From Fluviicola sp. (GTDB lineage Bacteria > Bacteroidota > Bacteroidia > Flavobacteriales_D > Crocinitomicaceae): DNA of 64,000 nucleotides. The translations under genes and the position numbers were made by a program. The DNA lies in the NCBI GenBank assembly GCA_017983675.1, contig JAGOAZ010000006.1:62001-126000 (forward strand), given 5' to 3'. A model generated the notes under the pieces. The model was not told the origin of the DNA. It ran no database searches and saw only the letters and a program-made list of their open reading frames with translations. Shown one piece after another: positions 36,051 to 43,571 of the stretch. How positions within the stretch are numbered: the stretch's first letter is position 1; each line of letters opens with the position of its first letter.

Positions 36051-36608
36051 TTACTTAATTTCTTCTTCACGAATTCCATTCTCGGGAAACTTTCCTTTGA
36101 ACGGAAAAATTGCTCGTTTGATTGTTAAAAGATCTTGTTCAACATCACCTGAAGGTTCCATTAACGATAAAAAACCACCCGTCTTATTTTTAAAATCAAT
36201 GTAGGAAATATAAATTGGAACTTGTGCATTTTGAGCAATGTAATAAAATCCCTTTTTCCAATTGGGTTGGTAACTTCGTGTTCCTTCTGGAGTAAAGACA
36301 ACAATACATTCGTCTGAACTATTAAAATAATCGACAACTTGTTTTGTAACATTCGCTCTACGCGCGCGATCAACAGGAATTCCACCCATCCTTTTTAACA
36401 ACCAACCTAATGGTGGGAAAAACAATTCTTTTTTAATTAAAAATTTCGCGTTGATACCATAATAGACAAATGTCATCTTGCCAACAACAAAATCCCAGTT
36501 TGATGTGTGTGGACCAACCACCACAACTGCCTTTTTTCGAAAGTCTTTTGGAAGCGGATCTATTTTCCAACCAAACATGCGCAGTATCCAATAAAAGATT
36601 TTTCCCAT
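36051..36608 (-). CDS. 1-acyl-sn-glycerol-3-phosphate acyltransferase family (PlsC-like)
   Basis: A 185-residue protein from ATG 36608 ('MGKIFYWILRMFGW'); the TTG at 36623 lies upstream of a -7 element and is rejected. The catalytic HX4D is 'GPHTSNWDF', followed by 'FFPPLGWLLKRMGGIPVDR' and the lipid-phosphate motif 'FTPEGTRS'. It is shorter than classical PlsC (about 240) and lacks a strong N-terminal membrane anchor. Members include lysophospholipid and ornithine-lipid acyltransferases; the acceptor is not determinable. Confidence 0.88.
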   Translation of the reverse strand: MGKIFYWILRMFGWKIDPLPKDFRKKAVVVVGPHTSNWDFVVGKMTFVYYGINAKFLIKKELFFPPLGWLLKRMGGIPVDRARRANVTKQVVDYFNSSDECIVVFTPEGTRSYQPNWKKGFYYIAQNAQVPIYISYIDFKNKTGGFLSLMEPSGDVEQDLLTIKRAIFPFKGKFPENGIREEEIK

Positions 36609-36612
36609 GAAA

Positions 36613-36620
36613 CAAAGGTA
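36613..36620 (-). promoter_or_regulatory. Candidate -7 element (TACCTTTG) for the acyltransferase gene
   Basis: TACCTTTG on the minus strand, ending 4 bases before ATG 36608. It predicts a leaderless or near-leaderless transcript. Confidence 0.4.
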
Positions 36621-36650
36621 CAATTTTCAATAAAGAATTACTTTTATAAC

Positions 36651-37979
36651 ATGAGAAGAAAATCAAGTTTTTTTAAACTGTTATCCGTTCTTTTGTTGAC
36701 GCTATTTTTTGTGAGTGGTTTGCTGTTTATTGAGTGGATTATTCCTACGAAAAGAACAGATAAAATTCCAATACCAAAAAACACCAACTGGATGTTGCAG
36801 GTAGCTGCTGCTGATTTTTGGAAAAATGAAGCATACACGGTATTGTTTGATGCAAAAGATGATGCTTTTCTCAACCAATTGCGTTCGTATGTGGAAGAAC
36901 GACTGGCAACTAATAACGAAAAAAAATATCCGCTTGCTATATCAATGAACAGTAATGTGGTGGTGTTACATTTTAATTATCAAAATGAAGCATACATTGC
37001 GAGTTATTTCGATGTGAAAAATCCTTTGCAATTCAAGACAAATATTCGTTATTTCCTAACAAAACAACAAGCAGCTGGAACAATTGGAAACAAAGCAATT
37101 ATTGTTAGCGGAGTTACAAGCAACAATGCTGAATATCATAGCACGCAAGCGCTCAATCATTTGTTACATTCAGCTGTGAAAACAATCCATTTCAATGAGC
37201 AAAAATCTATATTATTAACGCTTCAAACAAATCAAGTAAAAGGAAAAATAGCTATTCAAACTACTGCAAATTCATTCAATTTCAACGGAAAATTAAGCTT
37301 ATCTAAACCATTAAAAGAAAGTGCTTTTCGTTTAAAATCCGAAGGTTTTTCCATCGAATCAGCTGTTATTCCAATAGAAATCGAATCAATGATTGAATCG
37401 TATAATGAAAAAAACAAAACGGAATTCCCAAATATAAGTAGTTGTAGTGTTAATTACATGGGAATGACTTTGGCAGATGAAAAAGCAGGATTGCCAGCTG
37501 TCATGGGGTACTCACCTATTCCTAAATTGAACGCAATTTTAACATTCCAACAACCTGTATCGGTTGAGCAATTTTCTTCGCTATTTCCGGAAAATTTACA
37601 TACTAGTGCAACAACATTGAATTTTGGATCGCTCGTATACTCCCTAGTTCAATTAGATGAAAACACGGTGTTTATTGGGTATGATCCAACTGTTATTCAG
37701 CACCAAAAAGACGCAACTATTTTTGCCTTACGGGGAGATTTAACGTATTTAACACAATTTATTGGCAACGACTTTATCGCTGGATTTATTCGAAACATGC
37801 CACCAATTAAAGCTTCAACCGATTTTTTCAACACAATCAAAACAAGTGCAATTCAACTTGTACCGACAGGTGTGAAAAATGAATACGCACTTGCTGGTAA
37901 ACTCGCGTTTAAAAAGGACAAACATGCATTGAATGAAGTTTCAAAATTTGGTTTTACACTTTGGAAATTATACAAATGA
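36651..37979 (+). CDS. Membrane-anchored protein of unknown function upstream of thiamine pyrophosphokinase
   Basis: A 442-residue protein from ATG 36651 ('MRRKSSFFK'); the longer frame from 36507 would overlap the divergent acyltransferase gene. One N-terminal transmembrane helix (about residues 9-29, 'LLSVLLLTLFFVSGLLFIEW') anchors a large exported domain that is beta-rich with alternating hydrophobic strands. I recognise no family motif. The last codon overlaps the next gene (ATGA), so it is translationally coupled to the thiamine pyrophosphokinase; whether the two share a function is unknown. Confidence 0.75.
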   Translation: MRRKSSFFKLLSVLLLTLFFVSGLLFIEWIIPTKRTDKIPIPKNTNWMLQVAAADFWKNEAYTVLFDAKDDAFLNQLRSYVEERLATNNEKKYPLAISMNSNVVVLHFNYQNEAYIASYFDVKNPLQFKTNIRYFLTKQQAAGTIGNKAIIVSGVTSNNAEYHSTQALNHLLHSAVKTIHFNEQKSILLTLQTNQVKGKIAIQTTANSFNFNGKLSLSKPLKESAFRLKSEGFSIESAVIPIEIESMIESYNEKNKTEFPNISSCSVNYMGMTLADEKAGLPAVMGYSPIPKLNAILTFQQPVSVEQFSSLFPENLHTSATTLNFGSLVYSLVQLDENTVFIGYDPTVIQHQKDATIFALRGDLTYLTQFIGNDFIAGFIRNMPPIKASTDFFNTIKTSAIQLVPTGVKNEYALAGKLAFKKDKHALNEVSKFGFTLWKLYK

Positions 37980-38617
37980 AGCAACAGTCAATTGTAATTA
38001 TAGCTAACGGAACTACTTGTTCTTCGGAATTAATGGCCCGTTACATGTCGGAAAAACCCATTGTTATTGTTTTGGATGGAGCAATGCATCGTTTCAAAGA
38101 ATTGGGTTTTAGAGCAGATTATTTGATTGGTGATTTTGATCGCGATACGCATTCATTTGAGGAGTTAAACAAGCAATTTCCAGGAATCGCAATAAAAGCA
38201 ATGCCCGACCAAAATGCGACAGATTTTGAAAAAGGAATTCATTTTGCATGTTCGTTAAATCCCTCTGAAATAACAGTTTTATGGGCAACTGGCAAACGTT
38301 CTGATCATTTTTTTATGAATTGTGCCAACTTGATAGCTTTTCCTCAGGAAGTAACCATTCAACTTGTTGATGATCATTCGGTTGTTTATCAGTTACCAAA
38401 GCACTTTGAAAAAGATTTTCAAGCAGGTCAACAACTTTCATTAATTCCAATTGGAACTGTTACAGGAATAACAACATCCAATCTTCGTTATCCATTAAAC
38501 AATGAAAGCTTAATACTTGGACAAAAAAATGGAAACAGTAATGAAGTTATTGCTGCTGGAAATGTAAAAATCAGTTATGTATCTGGTTCCCTTTTATTGA
38601 TGGAATGTTGGGATTGA
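37976..38617 (+). CDS. Thiamine diphosphokinase (thiamine pyrophosphokinase)
   Basis: A 213-residue protein. The catalytic Asp-rich N-terminal domain shows 'VLDGAMHRFKELGFRADYLIG' (in part) and 'IGDFDRDTHS', then 'DQNATDFEKGIHFA' and 'VLWATGKRSDHFFMN'. The C-terminal thiamine-binding beta-sandwich has 'GQQLSLIPIG' and 'TTSNLRYPLNNESL'. It transfers pyrophosphate from ATP to thiamine, making TPP. ATG 37976 overlaps the previous stop by 4 bases. No TPP riboswitch was seen upstream of the pair. Confidence 0.9.
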   Translation: MKQQSIVIIANGTTCSSELMARYMSEKPIVIVLDGAMHRFKELGFRADYLIGDFDRDTHSFEELNKQFPGIAIKAMPDQNATDFEKGIHFACSLNPSEITVLWATGKRSDHFFMNCANLIAFPQEVTIQLVDDHSVVYQLPKHFEKDFQAGQQLSLIPIGTVTGITTSNLRYPLNNESLILGQKNGNSNEVIAAGNVKISYVSGSLLLMECWD

Positions 38618-38642
38618 ACAAAACAAATCTCAAAAAAAAGAA

Positions 38643-38650
38643 TATATTTG
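38643..38650 (+). promoter_or_regulatory. Candidate -7 element TATATTTG for the PhyH gene
   Basis: A perfect TAnnTTTG match 55 bases before ATG 38706. A small hairpin TCACT/AGTGA (38671-38685) lies in the predicted leader. The nearest -33 TTG is at 38614-38616, spacing 26, too long for comfort. Confidence 0.4.
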
Positions 38651-38705
38651 ATAGATGATAAACTTGAATTTCACTAGTTGAGTGATTCAGTTAAAAAACT
38701 AAAAA

Positions 38706-39641
38706 ATGATAAAAAAGCTAAAACTTACATATCTATTATACAACTTATTTCACTACAAACAGCTGCGACACAACCTCCCTTTTTACAAACAATTAGGACT
38801 TCGGAAAAGCTACTTCTCTCCTATTTCTAGTTCGGACTTTAAAGGAATTGACGAACAATTATTGAACAAAAAATCGACTATTATTCCAATTACTGAAACA
38901 AATATATTTGAACAAGCAGATCCACAAACACAACAAAGTATTTTAGCTTATGATGAAACAGGTTTTATCAAATTAGCGAATTATTTACCAGCAGAAACCG
39001 TGGACGTAATAAATGCAGCAATTGCCAATGGATTAACGACAAAACAATTAGCATTCAAGAATGGTAACAAAATTATGTTTGCCATTCATCAGTTAGACGT
39101 TTTAAAAAATATTGGATTACAAAAAGATCTTATTAGCTTTTTGTCGGCTTTACTTGGAGGAGAAGCAACGTTATTTCAAAGTATTAATTTCATCAACGGC
39201 AGCGAACAACCAACTCATTCTGACAGTATTCACATGACGACTTTTCCGTTGGGAGGGTTATTGGGTGTTTGGATAGCTTTAGAAGATATTACCGATGAAA
39301 ACGGTCCGCTTCATTATTATCCAGGTAGTCACAAACTACCTTATTACCTCAATTCGGATTATGATAACGAAGGAAATGCTTTGTTTTTAGGGAATAAAAG
39401 TTACAAAGCATACGAGCAAATGATTGAAGAAAAAATTGTTGCCGCTCAATTGAAAAAAGAAACGTTTTTAGCTAAAAAAGGAGACGTATTGATTTGGCAC
39501 GCCAATCTTTTTCATGGTGGAGAACCACACATTAATAAATTGAAAACAAGAAAAAGTGTCGTTTTTCACTATTACTTATCCCATTGTATTTGCTACCATG
39601 AAATTTCGCAACGACCTGCATTGATCAAAAAAATAATTTAA
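38706..39641 (+). CDS. Phytanoyl-CoA dioxygenase (PhyH) family protein
   Basis: A 311-residue cytoplasmic protein. The Fe(II)/2-oxoglutarate site is visible as H-x-D in 'PTHSDSIHMTTFP' and the distal His in 'LIWHANLFHGGEPH'. 'GVWIALEDITDENGPLHYYPGSHK' (in part) is the typical PhyH core. The first about 80 residues are outside the core and unrecognised. The substrate is unknown; PhyH proteins hydroxylate many lipids and small metabolites. The exported hydrolase gene follows by 4 bases. Confidence 0.87.
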   Translation: MIKKLKLTYLLYNLFHYKQLRHNLPFYKQLGLRKSYFSPISSSDFKGIDEQLLNKKSTIIPITETNIFEQADPQTQQSILAYDETGFIKLANYLPAETVDVINAAIANGLTTKQLAFKNGNKIMFAIHQLDVLKNIGLQKDLISFLSALLGGEATLFQSINFINGSEQPTHSDSIHMTTFPLGGLLGVWIALEDITDENGPLHYYPGSHKLPYYLNSDYDNEGNALFLGNKSYKAYEQMIEEKIVAAQLKKETFLAKKGDVLIWHANLFHGGEPHINKLKTRKSVVFHYYLSHCICYHEISQRPALIKKII

Positions 39642-39645
39642 TCGT

Positions 39646-40362
39646 TTGAAAAAAATAGCATTCCTTATTTTATTGTTGTTTCCATTTTTTTCTGTTTCAC
39701 AGACAACAACTATCTATTTTTTTCCCGGTCAAGGTGCAGATAGACATTTGTTTGATTCGTTGTCAATCGATGGTGATTACACAAAAAAAGTAATCGAATA
39801 TGGAACACCAAAAAAAAATACGACGATGAAAGCTTTCGCACAAGAAATTGCCTGTCAAATTGATACAACTGAAGCATTTATTTTAGTTGGTGTTTCATTA
39901 GGCGGAATGATTTGCGTGGAATTAAACGAACTTGTTCATCCCAAAAAGACGATATTAATTTCTAGTGCTAAAAATGTAACTGAACTCCCTTTTCGCTATC
40001 GTTTCCAACAAAAAATACCAATTTACAAGATAGTTCCAGGAATCATGATGTTAGGTTTTGCCAAATTTCTTCAACCAATTGTTGAACCAGATAGTAAAAA
40101 ATGTAAAAAAACATTTCAAAATATGCTATCCAAGAAAACTGGTTCATATATGAAAAACTCTGTTTCCATGATCATCAATTGGGAAAGAACCACAAATTCA
40201 ACAGAACTAGTACACATTCATGGAACAAAAGATCACACCATCCCAATGAGAAATATTGTTGAACCAGTTATTCAAGTCGAAAACGGATCACACATGATGA
40301 CACTCACAAACGCGCTTGTTATAAGTGATTTATTAAATTTAGAACTTCAAAAAATAAATTAA
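39646..40362 (+). CDS. Exported alpha/beta hydrolase
   Basis: A 238-residue protein starting with TTG at 39646, accepted because it opens onto a signal peptide ('MKKIAFLILLLFPFFSVSQ') and no ATG is available. The nucleophile elbow is 'VGVSLGGMIC', the oxyanion strand 'FFPGQGADRHLF', the acid region 'HGTKDHTIP', and the final His 'NGSHMM'. A lipase or esterase role is plausible; the substrate is unknown. It follows the PhyH gene by 4 bases and is probably cotranscribed. Confidence 0.8.
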   Translation: MKKIAFLILLLFPFFSVSQTTTIYFFPGQGADRHLFDSLSIDGDYTKKVIEYGTPKKNTTMKAFAQEIACQIDTTEAFILVGVSLGGMICVELNELVHPKKTILISSAKNVTELPFRYRFQQKIPIYKIVPGIMMLGFAKFLQPIVEPDSKKCKKTFQNMLSKKTGSYMKNSVSMIINWERTTNSTELVHIHGTKDHTIPMRNIVEPVIQVENGSHMMTLTNALVISDLLNLELQKIN

Positions 40363-40489
40363 CTTTTATATAGAACGTTTCTTTTAACGTGCTTTTTTTA
40401 ATTCAGCAACAAATTTACCATTCTGTAAAGCGTTACTTCTGAAATATTCCTCTTTCGTTTAATATGACTACTTTTACAAAATTTTCAGA
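40363..40489. other. 127-base gap with weak hairpin and a possible reverse-strand gene remnant
   Basis: A 5-bp stem ACGTT/AACGT (40375-40390) followed by a T-rich run could end the upstream gene weakly. On the minus strand, from about 40455 to the stop at 40386-40384, the frame reads T-K-E-E-Y-F-R-S-N-A-L-Q-N-G-K-F-V-A-E-L-K-K-A-R-stop in protein-like fashion, with a stop just before it. It may be a decayed C-terminus. Confidence 0.35.
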
Positions 40490-41275
40490 TTGATAAACTA
40501 CATTACACATTTTCACCAAACTTCTTCTAATTGGGTAACTTTTGTTCATGGTGCTGGCGGCAGCTCAAACATTTGGCACAAACAGTTACGTGATTTCAAA
40601 GAACAATTTAATGTGTTATTAATTGATTTACGCGGACATGGAAACTATGATTTTCAAACGAATGCTGAGAAAAAAAACAATTACACCTTTGATGCCATAA
40701 CGAATGATATTGTAGAAGTTCTCAATTTTAAAAAAATAGAGAAATCTCACTTTATCGGAATTTCATTGGGAACGATTTTAATTCGAAATTTAGCAAAACA
40801 CGATCCAAATCGTGTTGAAAGTATGATTATGGGTGGTGCAATCATGAAATTAAACCTGCGGTCGCAATTACTTATAAAACTGGGAGTTACGTTAAAGAAA
40901 ATTGTTCCTTATTTGTGGTTGTATCAGTTTTTTGCGTTCATCATAATGCCGAATAAAAACCATACAGAATCGCGCAAACTTTTTGTCCGAGAAGCAAAAA
41001 AACTCAATCAAAAAGAATTTATCCGTTGGTTTAAACTAGCTGCTGAAGTCAATAAAATCCTGCGGTATTTCCGTGCTACTGACGTTGCTATTCCTACACT
41101 TTACGTCATGGGTGCAGAAGATTATTTGTTTTTACCATCCATTCGGAAAATAACCTTGCAGCACAACTTCTCAGAGTTAGTTGTAATAGAAAACTGTGGA
41201 CATGTCGTGAATGTTGATCAAGCAAAAGTCTTTAATGAAACTGTTTTGCAGTACATTCAAAAAAAATCAGTTTAG
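40490..41275 (+). CDS. Alpha/beta hydrolase (cytoplasmic)
   Basis: A 261-residue protein with the canonical fold: 'FVHGAGGSSNIWHKQLRDF' (oxyanion hole), 'LIDLRGHG', the nucleophile elbow 'IGISLGTILI', the acid 'VMGAEDYLF' and the His 'CGHVVNVDQ'. The start is a TTG at 40490 that gives the usual short N-terminus before the first strand; no ATG fits. The TAG stop overlaps the stop of the convergent binding-protein gene (TTAG at 41272-41275). The substrate is unknown. Confidence 0.85.
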   Translation: MINYITHFHQTSSNWVTFVHGAGGSSNIWHKQLRDFKEQFNVLLIDLRGHGNYDFQTNAEKKNNYTFDAITNDIVEVLNFKKIEKSHFIGISLGTILIRNLAKHDPNRVESMIMGGAIMKLNLRSQLLIKLGVTLKKIVPYLWLYQFFAFIIMPNKNHTESRKLFVREAKKLNQKEFIRWFKLAAEVNKILRYFRATDVAIPTLYVMGAEDYLFLPSIRKITLQHNFSELVVIENCGHVVNVDQAKVFNETVLQYIQKKSV

Positions 41276-42069
41276 CTTGATTTGATTTGTTCCATTATTG
41301 AATCAATCAATGTTTGAAAATAACGAGGTGCATTGCGCAAGCGCGAACCATACCACGAAAAATATTCACCATCAACGAAGCTGATTTTTGCTGTTGGAAA
41401 TTTTTCTTGAAAAAGGGTAACATGTTTCTCCTTGAAAGGGAAAGGTTCCGAACTTAATAGCACCAATTCAGGTGTTTCAAACTGATTGTTCCATACAGGA
41501 TAACGAGTTTCTTGTGAAACGTTTTCAAAACCACACGCAGTTAACATGCTGTCAATGAAGGTAGCTTTCCCAGCGATAAAGTCTGGTGAATGCCAGATGA
41601 AATAAGCTACTTTCAACGGAGGTTCATTTTTTACCAATTGATCAAACGCTGTAATAATTTCCTGAACTAATTGGTTCGCTTTCGCTTGTTTACCAAGCAA
41701 TTCTCCTAGATCAACAATAAGCGATAACGCATCGTCAATGGTCGATACATCACTTATCCAAACTGGTGCAATGCTTTCAAGTTGTGTGATATCTTCTAAG
41801 GTGTTTTCTTCTTTGTTTCCAATGATTAAATCGGGTTGCAACAATCGGATTTTTTCAATGTCGACAGCTTTTGTTCCACCAATTCTTGTTTTTTTGAATT
41901 TCCATTGAGTTGGATGACAACAAAATTTAGTTATTCCGACAATAGTTTCGTCTAATCCTAAATCGTATAACAATTCCGTTTGGGACGGAACCAATGATAC
42001 AATGCGGGAAGGTTGATGCATAATTGTTACAACCCTCCCTAATTGATCTATTATTTTCTTTTCAGACAT
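41272..42069 (-). CDS. BtuF/FecB-type helical-backbone metal receptor without signal peptide
   Basis: A 265-residue protein of the periplasmic-binding-protein class III fold ('PSRIVSLVPSQTELLYDLGL', 'VGITKFCCHP', 'RIGGTKAVDIEKIRLLQPDLI', 'YFIWHSPDFIAG'). The usual partner is a cobalamin or haem ABC importer, but no ABC genes are here and the N-terminus ('MSEKKIIDQLGRVVT') has no signal peptide. It may therefore act in the cytoplasm. It overlaps the upstream cystathionine beta-synthase-like gene by one base, suggesting cotranscription. Role unknown. Confidence 0.82.
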   Translation of the reverse strand: MSEKKIIDQLGRVVTIMHQPSRIVSLVPSQTELLYDLGLDETIVGITKFCCHPTQWKFKKTRIGGTKAVDIEKIRLLQPDLIIGNKEENTLEDITQLESIAPVWISDVSTIDDALSLIVDLGELLGKQAKANQLVQEIITAFDQLVKNEPPLKVAYFIWHSPDFIAGKATFIDSMLTACGFENVSQETRYPVWNNQFETPELVLLSSEPFPFKEKHVTLFQEKFPTAKISFVDGEYFSWYGSRLRNAPRYFQTLIDSIMEQIKSS

Positions 42070-43430
42070 TATGCCAATGAAGCAATGATATCTTGACGTG
42101 TTAAAATTTGTTTTTGTCCATTCGTTCCTTCGACAATAACAGCTGGAACCTGTTCATTAATCAATTTTGCAACATCTTCCAATTTCGTAGCAGCTTTCAC
42201 TTCTGGAAATGGCGCTTGCATGACTTTCGAAATTGGAGTGTCTTTTAATTGCGGATTATCCATTAACAATTGATAAACTTGGCTATCGTTCAATGATCCT
42301 ACAAATTGTCCGTCACGTGTAACTGGAATTTGTGAAATGTTGAATTTGCGCATTTTCACGATTGCATGAGAAATTAACTCTTCCGAATACAAGGTAACCA
42401 GCGGTTGGTCCGCATGACGCGCAACTACATCCGCTGCAGTTTTAAATTCTTCGTCCAAGAATCCACGTTCACGCATCCAATCATCATTAAATATTTTTCC
42501 AACATAGCGACTTCCATGATCATGGAAAAGTATCACAACGACATCGTCTTCTTTCAATTGGTCTTTCATTTGTAGCAAACCAGAAACCGCAGCTCCAGCT
42601 GAATTACCTACAAAAATTCCTTCTTCACGCGCTAATCTACGTGTGTAAACAGCAGCGTCTTTATCCGTAACTTTTTCAAAATGGTCGATGACATCAAAAT
42701 CTACATTTGCTGGCAAAATATCTTCACCAATTCCTTCAGTGATGTATGGATAAATCTCGTTTTCATCAAAAATTCCAGTTTCCTTGTATTTCTTGAAAAC
42801 AGAACCGTACGTATCGATTCCCCAAATTTTAATGTTTGGGTTTTGTTCCTTCAAGTATTTTCCTACTCCTGAAATAGTACCTCCTGTTCCGACACCTACA
42901 ATAAAATGGGTTATTTTTCCTTCAGTTTGTTCCCAAATTTCAGGACCAGTTTGCTCATAATGTGCCGTTCTATTCGATAAGTTATCGTATTGATTCACAT
43001 ACCAAGAATTCGGGATTTCGTTCGCTAAACGACGTGAAACGGAATAATACGAACGTGGATCAGTTGGTTCAACTGCAGTTGGACAAACAACAACTTCTGC
43101 ACCAACGGCACGAAGAATATCCATTTTTTCTTTGGATTGTTTATCGTTCAAAACACAAATCAACTTATAACCCTTGATAATAGCACCAAGTGCCAAACCC
43201 ATTCCTGTATTACCAGAAGTCCCTTCGATGATTGTGCCACCAGGTTTTAAAAGTCCTGATTTCTCAGCATCTTCAATCATTTTCACAGCCATTCTATCTT
43301 TGACAGAATTACCAGGATTGGTTGTTTCTACTTTCGCAAGGATCGTTCCTTTGCAGGCAGCAGTTAATTTGTTTAATTTGACAAGCGGGGTATTTCCGAT
43401 TGTTTCTAAAATGTTATTGTAAACTTTCAT
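42069..43430 (-). CDS. Cystathionine beta-synthase-like PLP enzyme with two CBS domains
   Basis: A 453-residue protein from ATG 43430 ('MKVYNNILETIGNTPLVKLN'). Fold-type II PLP core: Lys in 'NPGNSVKDRMAV', 'IIEGTSGNTGMGLALG', and the PLP-phosphate loop 'GVGTGGTISGVGKYL'. From about residue 335 two CBS domains follow ('VKMRKFNISQIPVTRDG' and 'KLINEQVPAVIVEG'), as in cystathionine beta-synthase and not in plain cysteine synthase. It probably makes cystathionine or cysteine from serine-type substrates, with CBS-based regulation by an adenosyl ligand. Confidence 0.92.
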   Translation of the reverse strand: MKVYNNILETIGNTPLVKLNKLTAACKGTILAKVETTNPGNSVKDRMAVKMIEDAEKSGLLKPGGTIIEGTSGNTGMGLALGAIIKGYKLICVLNDKQSKEKMDILRAVGAEVVVCPTAVEPTDPRSYYSVSRRLANEIPNSWYVNQYDNLSNRTAHYEQTGPEIWEQTEGKITHFIVGVGTGGTISGVGKYLKEQNPNIKIWGIDTYGSVFKKYKETGIFDENEIYPYITEGIGEDILPANVDFDVIDHFEKVTDKDAAVYTRRLAREEGIFVGNSAGAAVSGLLQMKDQLKEDDVVVILFHDHGSRYVGKIFNDDWMRERGFLDEEFKTAADVVARHADQPLVTLYSEELISHAIVKMRKFNISQIPVTRDGQFVGSLNDSQVYQLLMDNPQLKDTPISKVMQAPFPEVKAATKLEDVAKLINEQVPAVIVEGTNGQKQILTRQDIIASLA

Positions 43431-43559
43431 ATCTTGTTTTCGGAGTAACAAAATTAACACAATCCCTTGGTAATTTATCACCTATTTCAAAATGTATGCA
43501 AACTGCAATAAAAAAACGGGCAAGTTTTCAACAATGCGCATTATTTGAGGCGAAATAGT

Positions 43560-43567
43560 TATTTTTG
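43560..43567 (+). promoter_or_regulatory. Candidate -7 element TATTTTTG next to the dnaX start
   Basis: A perfect TAnnTTTG match whose end is 4 bases before ATG 43572. It predicts leaderless transcription of dnaX. Confidence 0.4.
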
Positions 43568-43571
43568 TCTT

